Shown here: positions 8,508-16,428 of the stretch, piece after piece | How the letters are laid out: each line of letters begins with the position of its first letter | Numbering within the stretch: the first letter of the stretch is position 1 | From: Bryobacterales bacterium | GTDB taxonomy: Bacteria; Acidobacteriota; Terriglobia; Bryobacterales; UBA6623 | Assembly (NCBI GenBank): GCA_022826925.1 | Contig: JAJDTX010000007.1 | Coordinates: forward strand, 1-50,417 | DNA length: 50,417 bases | Direction of reading: 5' to 3' | The notes under the pieces: generated by a model | Database searches by the model: none | What the model was told of the DNA's origin: nothing | The model's input: only the letters and a program-made list of their open reading frames with translations | Program-made: the position numbers and the translations under genes

Positions 8508-9143
8508 CTACGTGCGGTTGCCCACGTCGGACACGTCGCCGCGGATCACAGGAACCTGCTCTTCCCCCGTCGCGCGCTTCTCCCCGTTGCCGGTCCGCTG
8601 CCAGAAGGCGCGGAAATAGTCGACCATCGACCACACGGTGAGCAGCAGGGCGAGCCACAGCACGACATAGCCGATTTGCTCGACGACGGCCGAGTGCGGC
8701 GCCAGCAGCAGCAGGGAGACCGCCGCCACTTGCGCCACCATCTTGGCCTTGCCAAACTCGCTGGCCACGATGACGACTCCCTCCGACAGGGCCACATTGC
8801 GCAGTACCGAGACTGCGAACTCGCGGCTGACGATCAATACCACCATCCAAGCGGCCACACGGTCCAGTTCGACTAGGGAAATCAGGGCGGCGGACACAAG
8901 CACCTTGTCGGCGATGGGGTCGAGGAGCTTGCCGAACGTGGTGACCTGGCGCCGGCGCCGGGCGAGGTAGCCGTCCAGCAGGTCCGTCAGCGCCGCGGCA
9001 AGGAATATGGCGAGCGCGATGGCCTCCCGGGTGAAGACGACCCAGCCGGTATCGAGTTCGACGGCACTCTTGCGCAGCAAGACCGCCACGAGCAGCGGCA
9101 CGAGGAAGATCCTCGATAGCGTCAATAGGTTCGGCAGATTCAT
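8508..9143 (-). CDS. pgsA: CDP-diacylglycerol--glycerol-3-phosphate 3-phosphatidyltransferase
   Basis: Catalyses the first committed step of phosphatidylglycerol and cardiolipin synthesis in the inner membrane (CDP-DAG + glycerol-3-P to PG-phosphate + CMP). The protein has about 211 residues and five to six hydrophobic helices. The CDP-alcohol phosphotransferase signature is complete: DLLDGYLARRRR, then FGKLLDPIADK, which holds the catalytic and Mg-binding aspartates. The start at 9143 (MNLPNLLTLSRI) is typical of PgsA; a GTG seven codons upstream is possible but adds nothing conserved. The C-terminal tail after about residue 190 is polar and non-conserved. It is divergent from rph, with a roughly 135-base shared upstream region. 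Confidence 0.92.
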   Translation of the reverse strand: MNLPNLLTLSRIFLVPLLVAVLLRKSAVELDTGWVVFTREAIALAIFLAAALTDLLDGYLARRRRQVTTFGKLLDPIADKVLVSAALISLVELDRVAAWMVVLIVSREFAVSVLRNVALSEGVVIVASEFGKAKMVAQVAAVSLLLLAPHSAVVEQIGYVVLWLALLLTVWSMVDYFRAFWQRTGNGEKRATGEEQVPVIRGDVSDVGNRT

Positions 9144-9280
9144 AGAGGGACGGGCGCCCGTCACATGCGAATCGCTAGCGTTAGCGTACTATACCGAGCG
9201 CTACATTGTTCCAACGCAGACTGGATGCACCAGATCCCGGCAGATTGCAGCGCCGCGCGGTTGGGAGAGAATGAGAATTC

Positions 9281-9997
9281 ATGCGAATCGACGGCAGGAG
9301 GCCGGAACAGCCCAGACAAACGCGCATCCAGCCCGGCATCCTGGCAACGGCCGAGGGCTCGGCGCTGATCGAAGCGGGCAACACCAAGGTCATCTGCTCG
9401 GCGACGGTCGAGAATAGGGTCCCGTCCTTCCTGCGGGGCGCGGGACGCGGCTGGGTGACGGCGGAATACGGCATGCTGCCAAGATCGACTTCAACTCGGA
9501 CTCCGCGCCAAGGAGCGCAAGGCCGGCCGTCGGGCCGCACGTTTGAGATCCAACGGCTGATCGGGCGCTCGCTGCGGACGGCGGTGGATATGGAAAAGCT
9601 CGGCGAGCGCACCATCACCGTCGACTGCGATGTGATGCAGGCTGATGGCGGCACGCGCACGGCGGCAATCACGGGCGGCTGGGTGGCCATGGCCTTCGCC
9701 ATAAGAGAACTCCTGAAGTTCAACGTCATCGCTGCTTCCCCTTTGCGGCACTACGTAGCCGCAATCAGTGTCGGCATCGTGGACGGCGTGCCGATGCTGG
9801 ACCTTTGCTACGAAGAGGACTCCCGAGCAGACGTGGACATGAACGTGGTGATGACCTCCGACGGCGAATTCGTCGAACTGCAGGCCAGCGCCGAGGGCAG
9901 CACGTTCGACAGGGAACAGTTCGACGCGCAATTGCGCCTGGCCGAGCAAGGCATCGAAGGCCTCGTCGCAGCCCAGCGCGACCTCGTCGCCCTATAG
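9281..9997 (+). CDS. rph: Ribonuclease PH
   Basis: A 238-residue phosphorolytic 3'-5' exoribonuclease that trims tRNA 3' ends, normally as a hexameric ring in the cytoplasm. Length and sequence match the family throughout: the N-terminal MRIDGRRPEQPRQ, then GNTKVICSATVE, the RNase PH-specific GWVTAEYGMLPRST, the phosphate-binding GRTFEIQRLIGRSLR, and the C-terminal DLCYEEDSRADVDMNVVMT. GGGAGAG lies about 10 bases before the ATG. rdgB starts 3 bases after its stop, an arrangement known from many bacteria where the two share an operon. Confidence 0.97.
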   Translation: MRIDGRRPEQPRQTRIQPGILATAEGSALIEAGNTKVICSATVENRVPSFLRGAGRGWVTAEYGMLPRSTSTRTPRQGAQGRPSGRTFEIQRLIGRSLRTAVDMEKLGERTITVDCDVMQADGGTRTAAITGGWVAMAFAIRELLKFNVIAASPLRHYVAAISVGIVDGVPMLDLCYEEDSRADVDMNVVMTSDGEFVELQASAEGSTFDREQFDAQLRLAEQGIEGLVAAQRDLVAL

Positions 9998-10000
9998 TCC

Positions 10001-10582
10001 ATGCTCGAACTGGTCTGCGCCACGTCGAACCGCGGCAAGCTGAGGGAGTTTCGACTCGCCTCTGGAGCGGATGTCTCGATTGCGGGCTGCCCGGCCGTGC
10101 ACTGTCCAGAGACGGGTGCGACGTTCGAGGCGAATGCGCTGCAGAAGGCGCTGTGCTACCACCGGGCGAATCCGGCCGCATGGCTCTTCGCCGACGATTC
10201 CGGGCTGGAGGTCGACGCTCTGGGTGGGGCACCGGGTATCCACTCTGCGCGCTTCGCCGGCCCGGCGGCCAGCGACAGGGAAAACAACATGCTTCTGCTG
10301 CGCAGCCTGGCCCGCGTTCCGCCGGAGAGGCGCACGGCCAGATTTGTCTGCACGATCGCCGTGCTGCATGACGGCAGGCTTGCAGAAACGTTCCGAGGGA
10401 CGGTCGAGGGGAGAATCCTCCGGCGGCATTCGGGCAGCCTGGGCTTCGGCTATGATCCCCTGTTCTACTGTCCGCCGCTGCGCGCGAGCTTCGGGCTCAC
10501 CCCCGCCCACGCGAAGTGGCAGCACAGCCACCGCGGGCGCGCCTTCCGCGCCATGCTCGCATGGCTACGGGACAACCAGTGA
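10001..10582 (+). CDS. rdgB: XTP/dITP diphosphatase (RdgB/HAM1 family)
   Basis: A 193-residue house-cleaning NTP pyrophosphatase that hydrolyses dITP, XTP and ITP so that they are not incorporated into DNA or RNA. Family motifs present are the N-terminal nucleotide-binding TSNRGKLREF, the metal-binding FADDSGLEVDALGGAPGIHS, the middle ARFAGPAASDRENN, and the base-recognition GSLGFGYDPLFY. The C-terminal AKWQHSHRGRAF matches the usual K-x-x-x-SHR-x-A segment. It follows rph closely and overlaps the ROK kinase frame at its end, so the three genes probably form one transcript. Confidence 0.96.
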   Translation: MLELVCATSNRGKLREFRLASGADVSIAGCPAVHCPETGATFEANALQKALCYHRANPAAWLFADDSGLEVDALGGAPGIHSARFAGPAASDRENNMLLLRSLARVPPERRTARFVCTIAVLHDGRLAETFRGTVEGRILRRHSGSLGFGYDPLFYCPPLRASFGLTPAHAKWQHSHRGRAFRAMLAWLRDNQ

Positions 10583-11553
10583 CCGGCGACGCGGCATTCC
10601 TAGCCTTCGAGACGGGCGGGACCAAGCTTGTCGCCGGGCTCGCTGGCGGCGATGGCAAACTCCACACGACCACATCCATCCGGCGGGACCCGTCCGCCCG
10701 GGCAGCGAACAGCTTCGCGCGTATCGTAGCCGCCGCCGAGCAGATGCTATCCGAGTCGCCGCAAGCGACAGGGCTGCGCGCGATCGGCTTCGGATTCGGC
10801 GGCACGGTGCGCCGATCTACCAACAGCCCGCACATGTGCCTCCACGAGGACGGCTGGGAAGAAGTCAACGTCGCCGCCGAGTTGGAAGGCCGCTTCGGAG
10901 CCCCCGTGGTCGTCGAAAACGACTGCAAGCTCGCCGCTCTGGCCGAGGCGCACTTTGGCGCCGGTGTCGGGGCTCGCTCAGTGTTCTACGTCACCCTCGG
11001 CACGGGCGTCGGCGGCGGCTACGTCCTCGAGGGCAGGATCCAACGGTTCGGTGACCTTGGAGAAGCCGAAATCGGCCATATCGTCGTCGATGAGTCCGGT
11101 CCCGAATGCTGCTGCGGAAACAAGGGCTGCGTCGAGGCGCACTGCTCGGGGCCGGGCCTGGCGAAGCTGGCCGCCGCCCTGGCGCGGTCCTCGTACGAGT
11201 CTTGGAAGTCTTCGGCCCTATTCAGCGAAACCGGGCCGACGGGAATCAGTAGCGTTCAGGTCATTCAAGCGTGGGAGGGCGGCGACAACTTCGCCTCGGA
11301 AGTGATGGGTGTCTCGGCCAACCGGCTGGCCAGAGCGCTCGGCGCGACGATCAACCTCCTAGTCCCAGAGAGAGTCGTGATCGGAGGAGGCCTGGGCACG
11401 GCGACGCCACGCCTGCTCGAACTGATCCGAGACCAGACGCACGGCTACGTGGTGCCCTATTTCCGCGAAAGCTACGAGATCCTACCCTCCCGCCTACGGG
11501 AAAGCGTCGTGACGCAGGGCGCCGCCATCCTAGCGCGCCAGATGGTTGAATGA
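10561..11553 (+). CDS. ROK-family sugar kinase (glucokinase/fructokinase-like)
   Basis: A 330-residue ATP-dependent sugar kinase of the ROK family. The N-terminal phosphate loop is FETGGTK. GFGFGGTV follows, then the catalytic-base region VVENDCKLAALAEA, the adenosine motif VTLGTGVGGGYV, and the zinc-binding ROK signature CCCGNKGCVEAHCSG. The C-terminal phosphate motif ERVVIGGGLG is present. A glucose or fructose substrate is likely from family knowledge, but the exact sugar is not readable. The ATG at 10561 overlaps rdgB by 22 bases; a GTG at 10579 would instead give a GTGA stop-start overlap. Neither has a clear Shine-Dalgarno sequence. Translational coupling to rdgB is likely either way. 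Confidence 0.9.
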   Translation: MATGQPVTGDAAFLAFETGGTKLVAGLAGGDGKLHTTTSIRRDPSARAANSFARIVAAAEQMLSESPQATGLRAIGFGFGGTVRRSTNSPHMCLHEDGWEEVNVAAELEGRFGAPVVVENDCKLAALAEAHFGAGVGARSVFYVTLGTGVGGGYVLEGRIQRFGDLGEAEIGHIVVDESGPECCCGNKGCVEAHCSGPGLAKLAAALARSSYESWKSSALFSETGPTGISSVQVIQAWEGGDNFASEVMGVSANRLARALGATINLLVPERVVIGGGLGTATPRLLELIRDQTHGYVVPYFRESYEILPSRLRESVVTQGAAILARQMVE

Positions 11554-11563
11554 AGGCCCTCGG

Positions 11564-12856
11564 CTACCAAGCGCGCAGGGCGTCCCGAAACATCTCGGCC
11601 AGATCGTCGTTGGAAAACCTACGAGGCGAGATCTTCGTCACGCGATGCTGGGGCAGCGTCCCTTCGACCAACTCCGGAATGTCAGCCTCCGTATAGCCAA
11701 TGGCCTGAAGCCCGTTTGGCATTTCCAGCTCGCGCATCAAGCCAGTGATGGTGTCAGCTAGCACCTCGCCCGCATCCTCCTGGCGAACGTCCGACACGTC
11801 GGCTCCGATCGCTGCGGCGGCTTCGAGATGACGCTGAGGACTGGCCGGCGCGGTGAAGCGGAACACCGCCGGTGCGTTCAAGATCACGGAGGCCCCATGC
11901 GGAACCATCGCGTGCGAGGTGGGATACCCCGGCATGCGAAAGTCGCGCACCATTCCCGACACCGGATAGGACATCCCATGGGGCAAGTGGACGCCCGCGT
12001 TCCCGAAGCCGATGCCGGCGTACGCAGCTGCTAGCAGCATCATCCCGCGCGCCTCGTCATCAGACGGGTCGGATACCGCCCGGGGCAGATAGCTCCTCAC
12101 CATGCGCAACGACTGCAACGCCCACAAGTCGCTGATGGGATTGGCGCCTTGGTACGCAGGCCGAAACTTGGGGCGCTGCGGAGCGGCCCGGGTGCGGTAA
12201 TCGAGGGCGGTGTACGACTCGATCGCGTGCGAGAGCACGTCCAAGCCGGTCGACGCGGCCACGGCGGGAGGCAGTGTCCGGGTGTTATCCGGATCGAGCA
12301 ACCCCAGCGTCGGCTTCAAGCCGCGATCTGCAATGCCGGTCTTGGCATGCATCTCGACCAGATCAAAGATCGCCACTCCCGTCGTCTCGCTGCCCGTTCC
12401 GGCCGTGGTTGGAATCGCGAACAGGGGCTTGAGCGGACCTGGCACCGGCACGCCCCTGCCGATCGGAGGATTGACGTAGGTCAGGAACTCCGCAGGGTAG
12501 GTGGAATACAGATTGGCGGCCTTGGCCGTATCGATGGTCGATCCGCCGCCGACCGCGACGAACGCGTCGGGCTCGATCTCGCTGGCAACTCGGATAGCGG
12601 CCTGGAAGGAGGCGTCGGTGGGTTCGACAGACACGTCCGAGAAGACCGTAGCGCGGACGCCCTCGTCGTCGAGCGATGCCAAGGCGACCTGCACCGGATG
12701 CAGGTCTTTCAGGAACGGATCGGTCAAGAAAAGAACGTGCCGGATCCCCCGATCCGCCAGATCGGGCCCCAATTCTCGGGTTACCCCCGCCCCAAAGCGA
12801 ATATTCGACGTGGCTAGTTCGACCGCGTACTCTGTTGAGCCTTCAGAAGTTGTCAT
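11564..12856 (-). CDS. Iron-containing alcohol dehydrogenase, hydroxyacid-oxoacid transhydrogenase type
   Basis: A 430-residue group III alcohol dehydrogenase. NAD-binding GGGSTIDTAK and TTAGTGSE are followed by the metal-ligand region DVLSHAIES, HLPHGMSYP and HAMVPHGAS. Between the first two ligands lies an insertion (YTALDYRTRAAP through AYQGANPISD) characteristic of the ADHFE1-like hydroxyacid-oxoacid transhydrogenases. These enzymes transfer hydride from 4-hydroxybutyrate to 2-oxoglutarate without free NAD. The same scaffold also serves plain alcohol dehydrogenases, so the exact reaction is inference. It is the last gene of a five-gene minus-strand run and starts 6 bases after the glutaredoxin-like gene ends. 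Confidence 0.88.
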   Translation of the reverse strand: MTTSEGSTEYAVELATSNIRFGAGVTRELGPDLADRGIRHVLFLTDPFLKDLHPVQVALASLDDEGVRATVFSDVSVEPTDASFQAAIRVASEIEPDAFVAVGGGSTIDTAKAANLYSTYPAEFLTYVNPPIGRGVPVPGPLKPLFAIPTTAGTGSETTGVAIFDLVEMHAKTGIADRGLKPTLGLLDPDNTRTLPPAVAASTGLDVLSHAIESYTALDYRTRAAPQRPKFRPAYQGANPISDLWALQSLRMVRSYLPRAVSDPSDDEARGMMLLAAAYAGIGFGNAGVHLPHGMSYPVSGMVRDFRMPGYPTSHAMVPHGASVILNAPAVFRFTAPASPQRHLEAAAAIGADVSDVRQEDAGEVLADTITGLMRELEMPNGLQAIGYTEADIPELVEGTLPQHRVTKISPRRFSNDDLAEMFRDALRAW

Positions 12857-12862
12857 TGTTGT

Positions 12863-13093
12863 TCAAGCGTTCCGCAGCACGCGCAGCGCCGCGGGAGTGA
12901 AGCGGTGCCGGAAGAGCTCGCGCTCTCCGGCCACCGCCACCGGGATGTCAAGGCCATAGCGCTGGCGCAGATCGGGGTCGGAATCTACGTCTATCTCTTC
13001 AATCTCCAGATCAGGCTCGGCCAGTTCCAACTGTCTGCGCGCATCATCGCAGAGGTGACAGCCCGGGCGGGAGTAGAACGTGACGCGGGGCAT
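12863..13093 (-). CDS. Glutaredoxin-family small thiol-disulfide protein
   Basis: A 76-residue single-domain protein with the glutaredoxin/thioredoxin start VTFYSRPGCHLCDDARRQL (C12-H-L-C15) and the later PVAVAGERELF, where the cis-proline precedes a short loop, as in the DUF836 glutaredoxin-like group. It is probably a cytoplasmic thiol-disulfide oxidoreductase; the usual glutathione-binding residues are only partly recognisable. It lies between the rhomboid and dehydrogenase genes on the same strand and is likely co-transcribed. Confidence 0.85.
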   Translation of the reverse strand: MPRVTFYSRPGCHLCDDARRQLELAEPDLEIEEIDVDSDPDLRQRYGLDIPVAVAGERELFRHRFTPAALRVLRNA

Positions 13094-13162
13094 CCAAACA
13101 TCCAGTATGACAGCCGCGCCGGCGCCTCGTTGCCGGGATGGCTCGGCCCGAGCAGCCGCGAT

Positions 13163-13852
13163 CTAGTAGGCCTGCAATGATCGTCTGGGCCGCCCTCGGG
13201 TCAGGTACAGCGCCAGGACGGCGCCGATGGCGAAGCCACCCGCATGGGCCCACCAAGCCACGCCGCCCCCGCTGGAACCGGCGGTCCCGTTGAGCACCTG
13301 AATCGCGAACCAGTACAGCAACATGACAAACGCCGGCAGTTGAAACGTTGTCCAGAATACGAACAGCGGCAGCAAGACAACGACCCGCGAGTGCGGGAAC
13401 CGCATCAAGTACGCCCCCATGACCCCAGCGATGGCTCCGCTCGCCCCGACCAGCGGGATGGTCGACGAGGGCTCGGCTGCAAAGTGGGCCAGGGTCGCCA
13501 GCACCCCGCAGGCGAGGTAGAACAGCAAGAACTTGAAGTGCCCCAGTTCGTCCTCGACGTTGTCGCCGAAGATCCACAAGAACCACATGTTGCCGAGCAG
13601 GTGCATAAAGCCGCCGTGCAGGAACATTGACGTCACCAGCGGCATCAGCCCGCCCACCAGCGATTCCTGCCCAACAACCGCTGCCCCGATATTCGCCGGC
13701 ACTGCGGCAAACGACGCCAGGAAGACCGCCTGGGCCCGTCCCGGGTCTAGAACGAAGTACTGGTAGACGAAGATCGCCGCGTTGGCGAGCACCAAGGTCC
13801 ACGCCACGAAAGGCGTCCGCTGGCGAGGGGTCAGGTCGCGCAGCGGAATCAT
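13163..13852 (-). CDS. Rhomboid-family intramembrane serine protease
   Basis: A 229-residue polytopic membrane protein with six or seven hydrophobic helices. The active-site motifs are complete: HLLGNMWFLW (H84, N88) in the second helix, GASGAIAG with nucleophile S138, and WAHAGGFAIG with the second dyad residue H203. The N-terminus is MIPLRDLTPRQ, as in many short bacterial rhomboids. It should cleave helices of membrane-anchored substrates at the inner membrane. Nothing in the neighbourhood identifies a substrate. The gene lies 15 bases downstream of the PfkB kinase and about 70 bases upstream of the glutaredoxin-like gene. Confidence 0.93.
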   Translation of the reverse strand: MIPLRDLTPRQRTPFVAWTLVLANAAIFVYQYFVLDPGRAQAVFLASFAAVPANIGAAVVGQESLVGGLMPLVTSMFLHGGFMHLLGNMWFLWIFGDNVEDELGHFKFLLFYLACGVLATLAHFAAEPSSTIPLVGASGAIAGVMGAYLMRFPHSRVVVLLPLFVFWTTFQLPAFVMLLYWFAIQVLNGTAGSSGGGVAWWAHAGGFAIGAVLALYLTRGRPRRSLQAY

Positions 13853-13867
13853 GGTCCCGAGCCTCCC

Positions 13868-14821
13868 TCAGCTAGCAGCTGCCCTGACCAAGAAGTCCGC
13901 GTTGACCCGACGTTCGCCCGTCGCGATCAGATCGCGCGCCGCGTCCGCGCCGCGGATGCCGCCCTGCGCCCCGAGTTCCTTGCAGTTCAGCGCGGCCATG
14001 GCGTTGGAGAACGACAGCGCGTCCTCGATCGAATACCCCTCCACGATTGCATAGCAGAAGGCGCCGTGGAATACATCGCCCGCACCGGTGGTGTCGCGGC
14101 AGTTGACGACGAAGGCCGGAGAGTAGATGTACTTGTCTCCCACCAGCGCCAAGGCGCCGTGCGGCCCCAGCGTCATGGCCGCAACGCGCATGCCGTATTC
14201 TCTCTGGATCAGCTCGAGGGCCAAGAAGGGATCCCGCTCGCTGGTCCATTCCACGGGAAAGTTGGTGCTGGCGATCAGGTAGTCCACATAGGGCAGCACT
14301 CGGTCGAACCCGCGATAGATCGTGTCCACATCCACCGTGACCGGAATCTCGTGCTGGCGCGCGATGCGCGCGGCGTGTTCAACCGCCGCTGTGTCGTGAC
14401 CATCGATATGCAACAAGCGAGCACACGTAATCTGTTCGGGTTCAATATGTTCCGGCACGATCTTCAAGCAATCCGGCCTCTGCCAAAGGATCGTGCGTTC
14501 CCCCGTCGTCTGGTCGATGACGATGTAGGCAGACTGGTTCGGGCAGCCGGCCCGCAATTGCACGTGGGAGATGTCGATGCCCGACTCGGACAGGCTCTGC
14601 AGCAGGATCTGGCCGCCATCGTCATCTCCGACGCTGCCGATGTACTTCGTCTTCAGCCCGAGCTTGACGCAAGCCACCATGGCGCTGGCGACCTGTCCTC
14701 CCGGAGAGCGGATCTCCCGCACGAACGGCGCCTTGCCGCCGTAGGCGGGAAACTGCGGAACCAATAGTAGGGTGTCCGTGGCGTTGAGGCCAACGCCCAC
14801 TACATCGAAAGTCTTGTCCAT
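13868..14821 (-). CDS. PfkB-family carbohydrate kinase
   Basis: A 317-residue ribokinase-fold kinase. The N-terminal substrate region has FDVVGVGLNATDTLL and the Gly-rich SPGGQVASAMVACVKLG. The C-terminal anion-hole and catalytic-base motif is RDTTGAGDVFHGAFCYA, with the Asp of GAGD as base. The protein is cytoplasmic and phosphorylates a sugar or nucleoside using ATP. It begins 11 bases after the fucosidase stop on the same strand, so its substrate may be a product of glycan breakdown, but ribose, a ketose or a nucleoside fit the motifs equally well. Confidence 0.9.
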   Translation of the reverse strand: MDKTFDVVGVGLNATDTLLLVPQFPAYGGKAPFVREIRSPGGQVASAMVACVKLGLKTKYIGSVGDDDGGQILLQSLSESGIDISHVQLRAGCPNQSAYIVIDQTTGERTILWQRPDCLKIVPEHIEPEQITCARLLHIDGHDTAAVEHAARIARQHEIPVTVDVDTIYRGFDRVLPYVDYLIASTNFPVEWTSERDPFLALELIQREYGMRVAAMTLGPHGALALVGDKYIYSPAFVVNCRDTTGAGDVFHGAFCYAIVEGYSIEDALSFSNAMAALNCKELGAQGGIRGADAARDLIATGERRVNADFLVRAAAS

Positions 14822-14832
14822 GTGACGCTTGC

Positions 14833-16365
14833 CTAGTCAGACGACGACGCGCCGCCGGCGATCTTGAACACGAAGGCATGACGACAGGGCAACTCGTCGG
14901 GAGCGATCGCGGGCGGCGTTATCTGCAAGCCGGCCTGCGATGGCCGCCACTCCAAGTCCCCGCTCAAGCCCAGCATGGTCACACGCGCTCCCGTCGGCGC
15001 CGAGACACCCTCCAACGTGACGGGCCCGGAGGGAAAGCCAGGCAGGATTGCGTACAGGTCAGCGCCCTTGCGAGTGAAAAATACCATCTTGCGGGCCCTG
15101 TCGCCGTCCGGTTCTAGGCCGGCCACTCGCAGGATGTCGTACTGCTGGCGGTACTGCTTGTACTCTTGGATAGGTCGCTCCCCAGTCGTCCATTGGGCAG
15201 GGATCCGCCATGGCCTAGTGCCATGAATGGCCTCGCCGTTGACCTCAAGCCACGCTCCCAGTTCCAGTAGGCGCTGCTGTTGCAGCAGTGGAATGCGACC
15301 GTCTCCGGTGGGGCCGACATCCAATAGCAGATTCCCGCCCCGGCTGACCAAGTCCACCAACACCCAGACCAGCTGCTTGGCGGTCATGTAGTTGTCGATA
15401 GGCTCGTTGCGGTTGTAGCCGAACGAGTGCCCGATTCCCCGGTTCTCTTCCCAAGCATGCGTCCCGTCGGCCATGCCGGCCCCGTACTCGGTTGTGTAGT
15501 AGCCTCCGTGCTCGTGTCGAATGCCCTTCCCCCAGCGGTCATTGATCACCACTTCGTCGCGGCTCGGCGACTCGTTAAACAGCCAGGCCAGCAATTCCGT
15601 GCTTTGCCAGCGCTCGTGCTCCAAGTCCCATTCTCCGTCGCTGAAAATCAACGCAGGCCGGTAGCGGCTGACCACATCCTTGAACTGGGGAATCATGTGC
15701 TCTTGGATGTAGCGGTCTCGATCCTGCAGCCAGAGCGGGTTGAACCACTCGTAGAGCGAGTAGTAGAACCCCATCTTGAGCCCGGCATCCCTGACCGCAC
15801 TTCCGAGGTCTCCCAGCAAGTCGCGGCGGGGGCCTTCATCCACGCTGTTCCAAGGGCGGCCCCAAGTGCGGTTGGCATCCTTGCTGGGCCAGAGCGCGAA
15901 GCCGTCGTGATGTTTGGAGGTCAGCACCACGTAGCCGGCGCCGGCCTTGCGGAAGAGATCTGCCCACTGCTCGGGATCGAACAGCTCTGCCTTGAATTCG
16001 GGGGCGAACTGCCGGTAGGCGAACTGCTCGCCATAGACCCGGTTGTGGAATTCCCGCGTCGCCAGCGCGTTGCGGCGCTGGCGCTCGTTACGCCCCTCCA
16101 GCGGCGCCCGCAGCGAATGCCAATACCATTCTGAGTACGAATCAGGGTAAGCGTAGGCCGGCACGGAATAGACGCCCCAATGGATGAAGATCCCAAGCTT
16201 GGCATCGAGGAACCACTCGGGAGTGGGCCGCGAATCCAACGACTCCCAGTCCGCCGTGTACTCCGCGAACGCTAGGGAGCTCGCAGCCAGGGCGGCGACC
16301 AAGAAGGCTAGAATCGGACTGCGCAGCCAGCCAATGCACCGCGCACGTGGGCCAATACTCTTCAC
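14833..16365 (-). CDS. GH29 alpha-L-fucosidase, secreted
   Basis: A 510-residue glycoside hydrolase of family 29 that releases L-fucose from glycans with retention. A signal peptide (about residues 1-33, ending near SLAFA) is followed by the GH29 hallmark region PEWFLDAKLGIFIHWG. Further motifs are YVVLTSKHHDGFALWPS, the likely nucleophile Asp in ALIFSDGEWD (about residue 243), and GGNLLLDVGPTGDGRI at the end of the barrel, then a short beta-sandwich C-terminus. The start is GTG at 16365, with TAAGTT ending 6 bases upstream and no Shine-Dalgarno sequence, so the message may be leaderless. It heads the five-gene minus-strand run. Two sulfatases lie elsewhere in the window, but there is no fucose isomerase, kinase or aldolase set. 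Confidence 0.93.
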   Translation of the reverse strand: MKSIGPRARCIGWLRSPILAFLVAALAASSLAFAEYTADWESLDSRPTPEWFLDAKLGIFIHWGVYSVPAYAYPDSYSEWYWHSLRAPLEGRNERQRRNALATREFHNRVYGEQFAYRQFAPEFKAELFDPEQWADLFRKAGAGYVVLTSKHHDGFALWPSKDANRTWGRPWNSVDEGPRRDLLGDLGSAVRDAGLKMGFYYSLYEWFNPLWLQDRDRYIQEHMIPQFKDVVSRYRPALIFSDGEWDLEHERWQSTELLAWLFNESPSRDEVVINDRWGKGIRHEHGGYYTTEYGAGMADGTHAWEENRGIGHSFGYNRNEPIDNYMTAKQLVWVLVDLVSRGGNLLLDVGPTGDGRIPLLQQQRLLELGAWLEVNGEAIHGTRPWRIPAQWTTGERPIQEYKQYRQQYDILRVAGLEPDGDRARKMVFFTRKGADLYAILPGFPSGPVTLEGVSAPTGARVTMLGLSGDLEWRPSQAGLQITPPAIAPDELPCRHAFVFKIAGGASSSD

Positions 16366-16428
16366 AAATGCAACTTAGCACGCTCGCGGCACGGGGCGGA
16401 GATCCTAGCGATTGCTAAACTCCAGACT

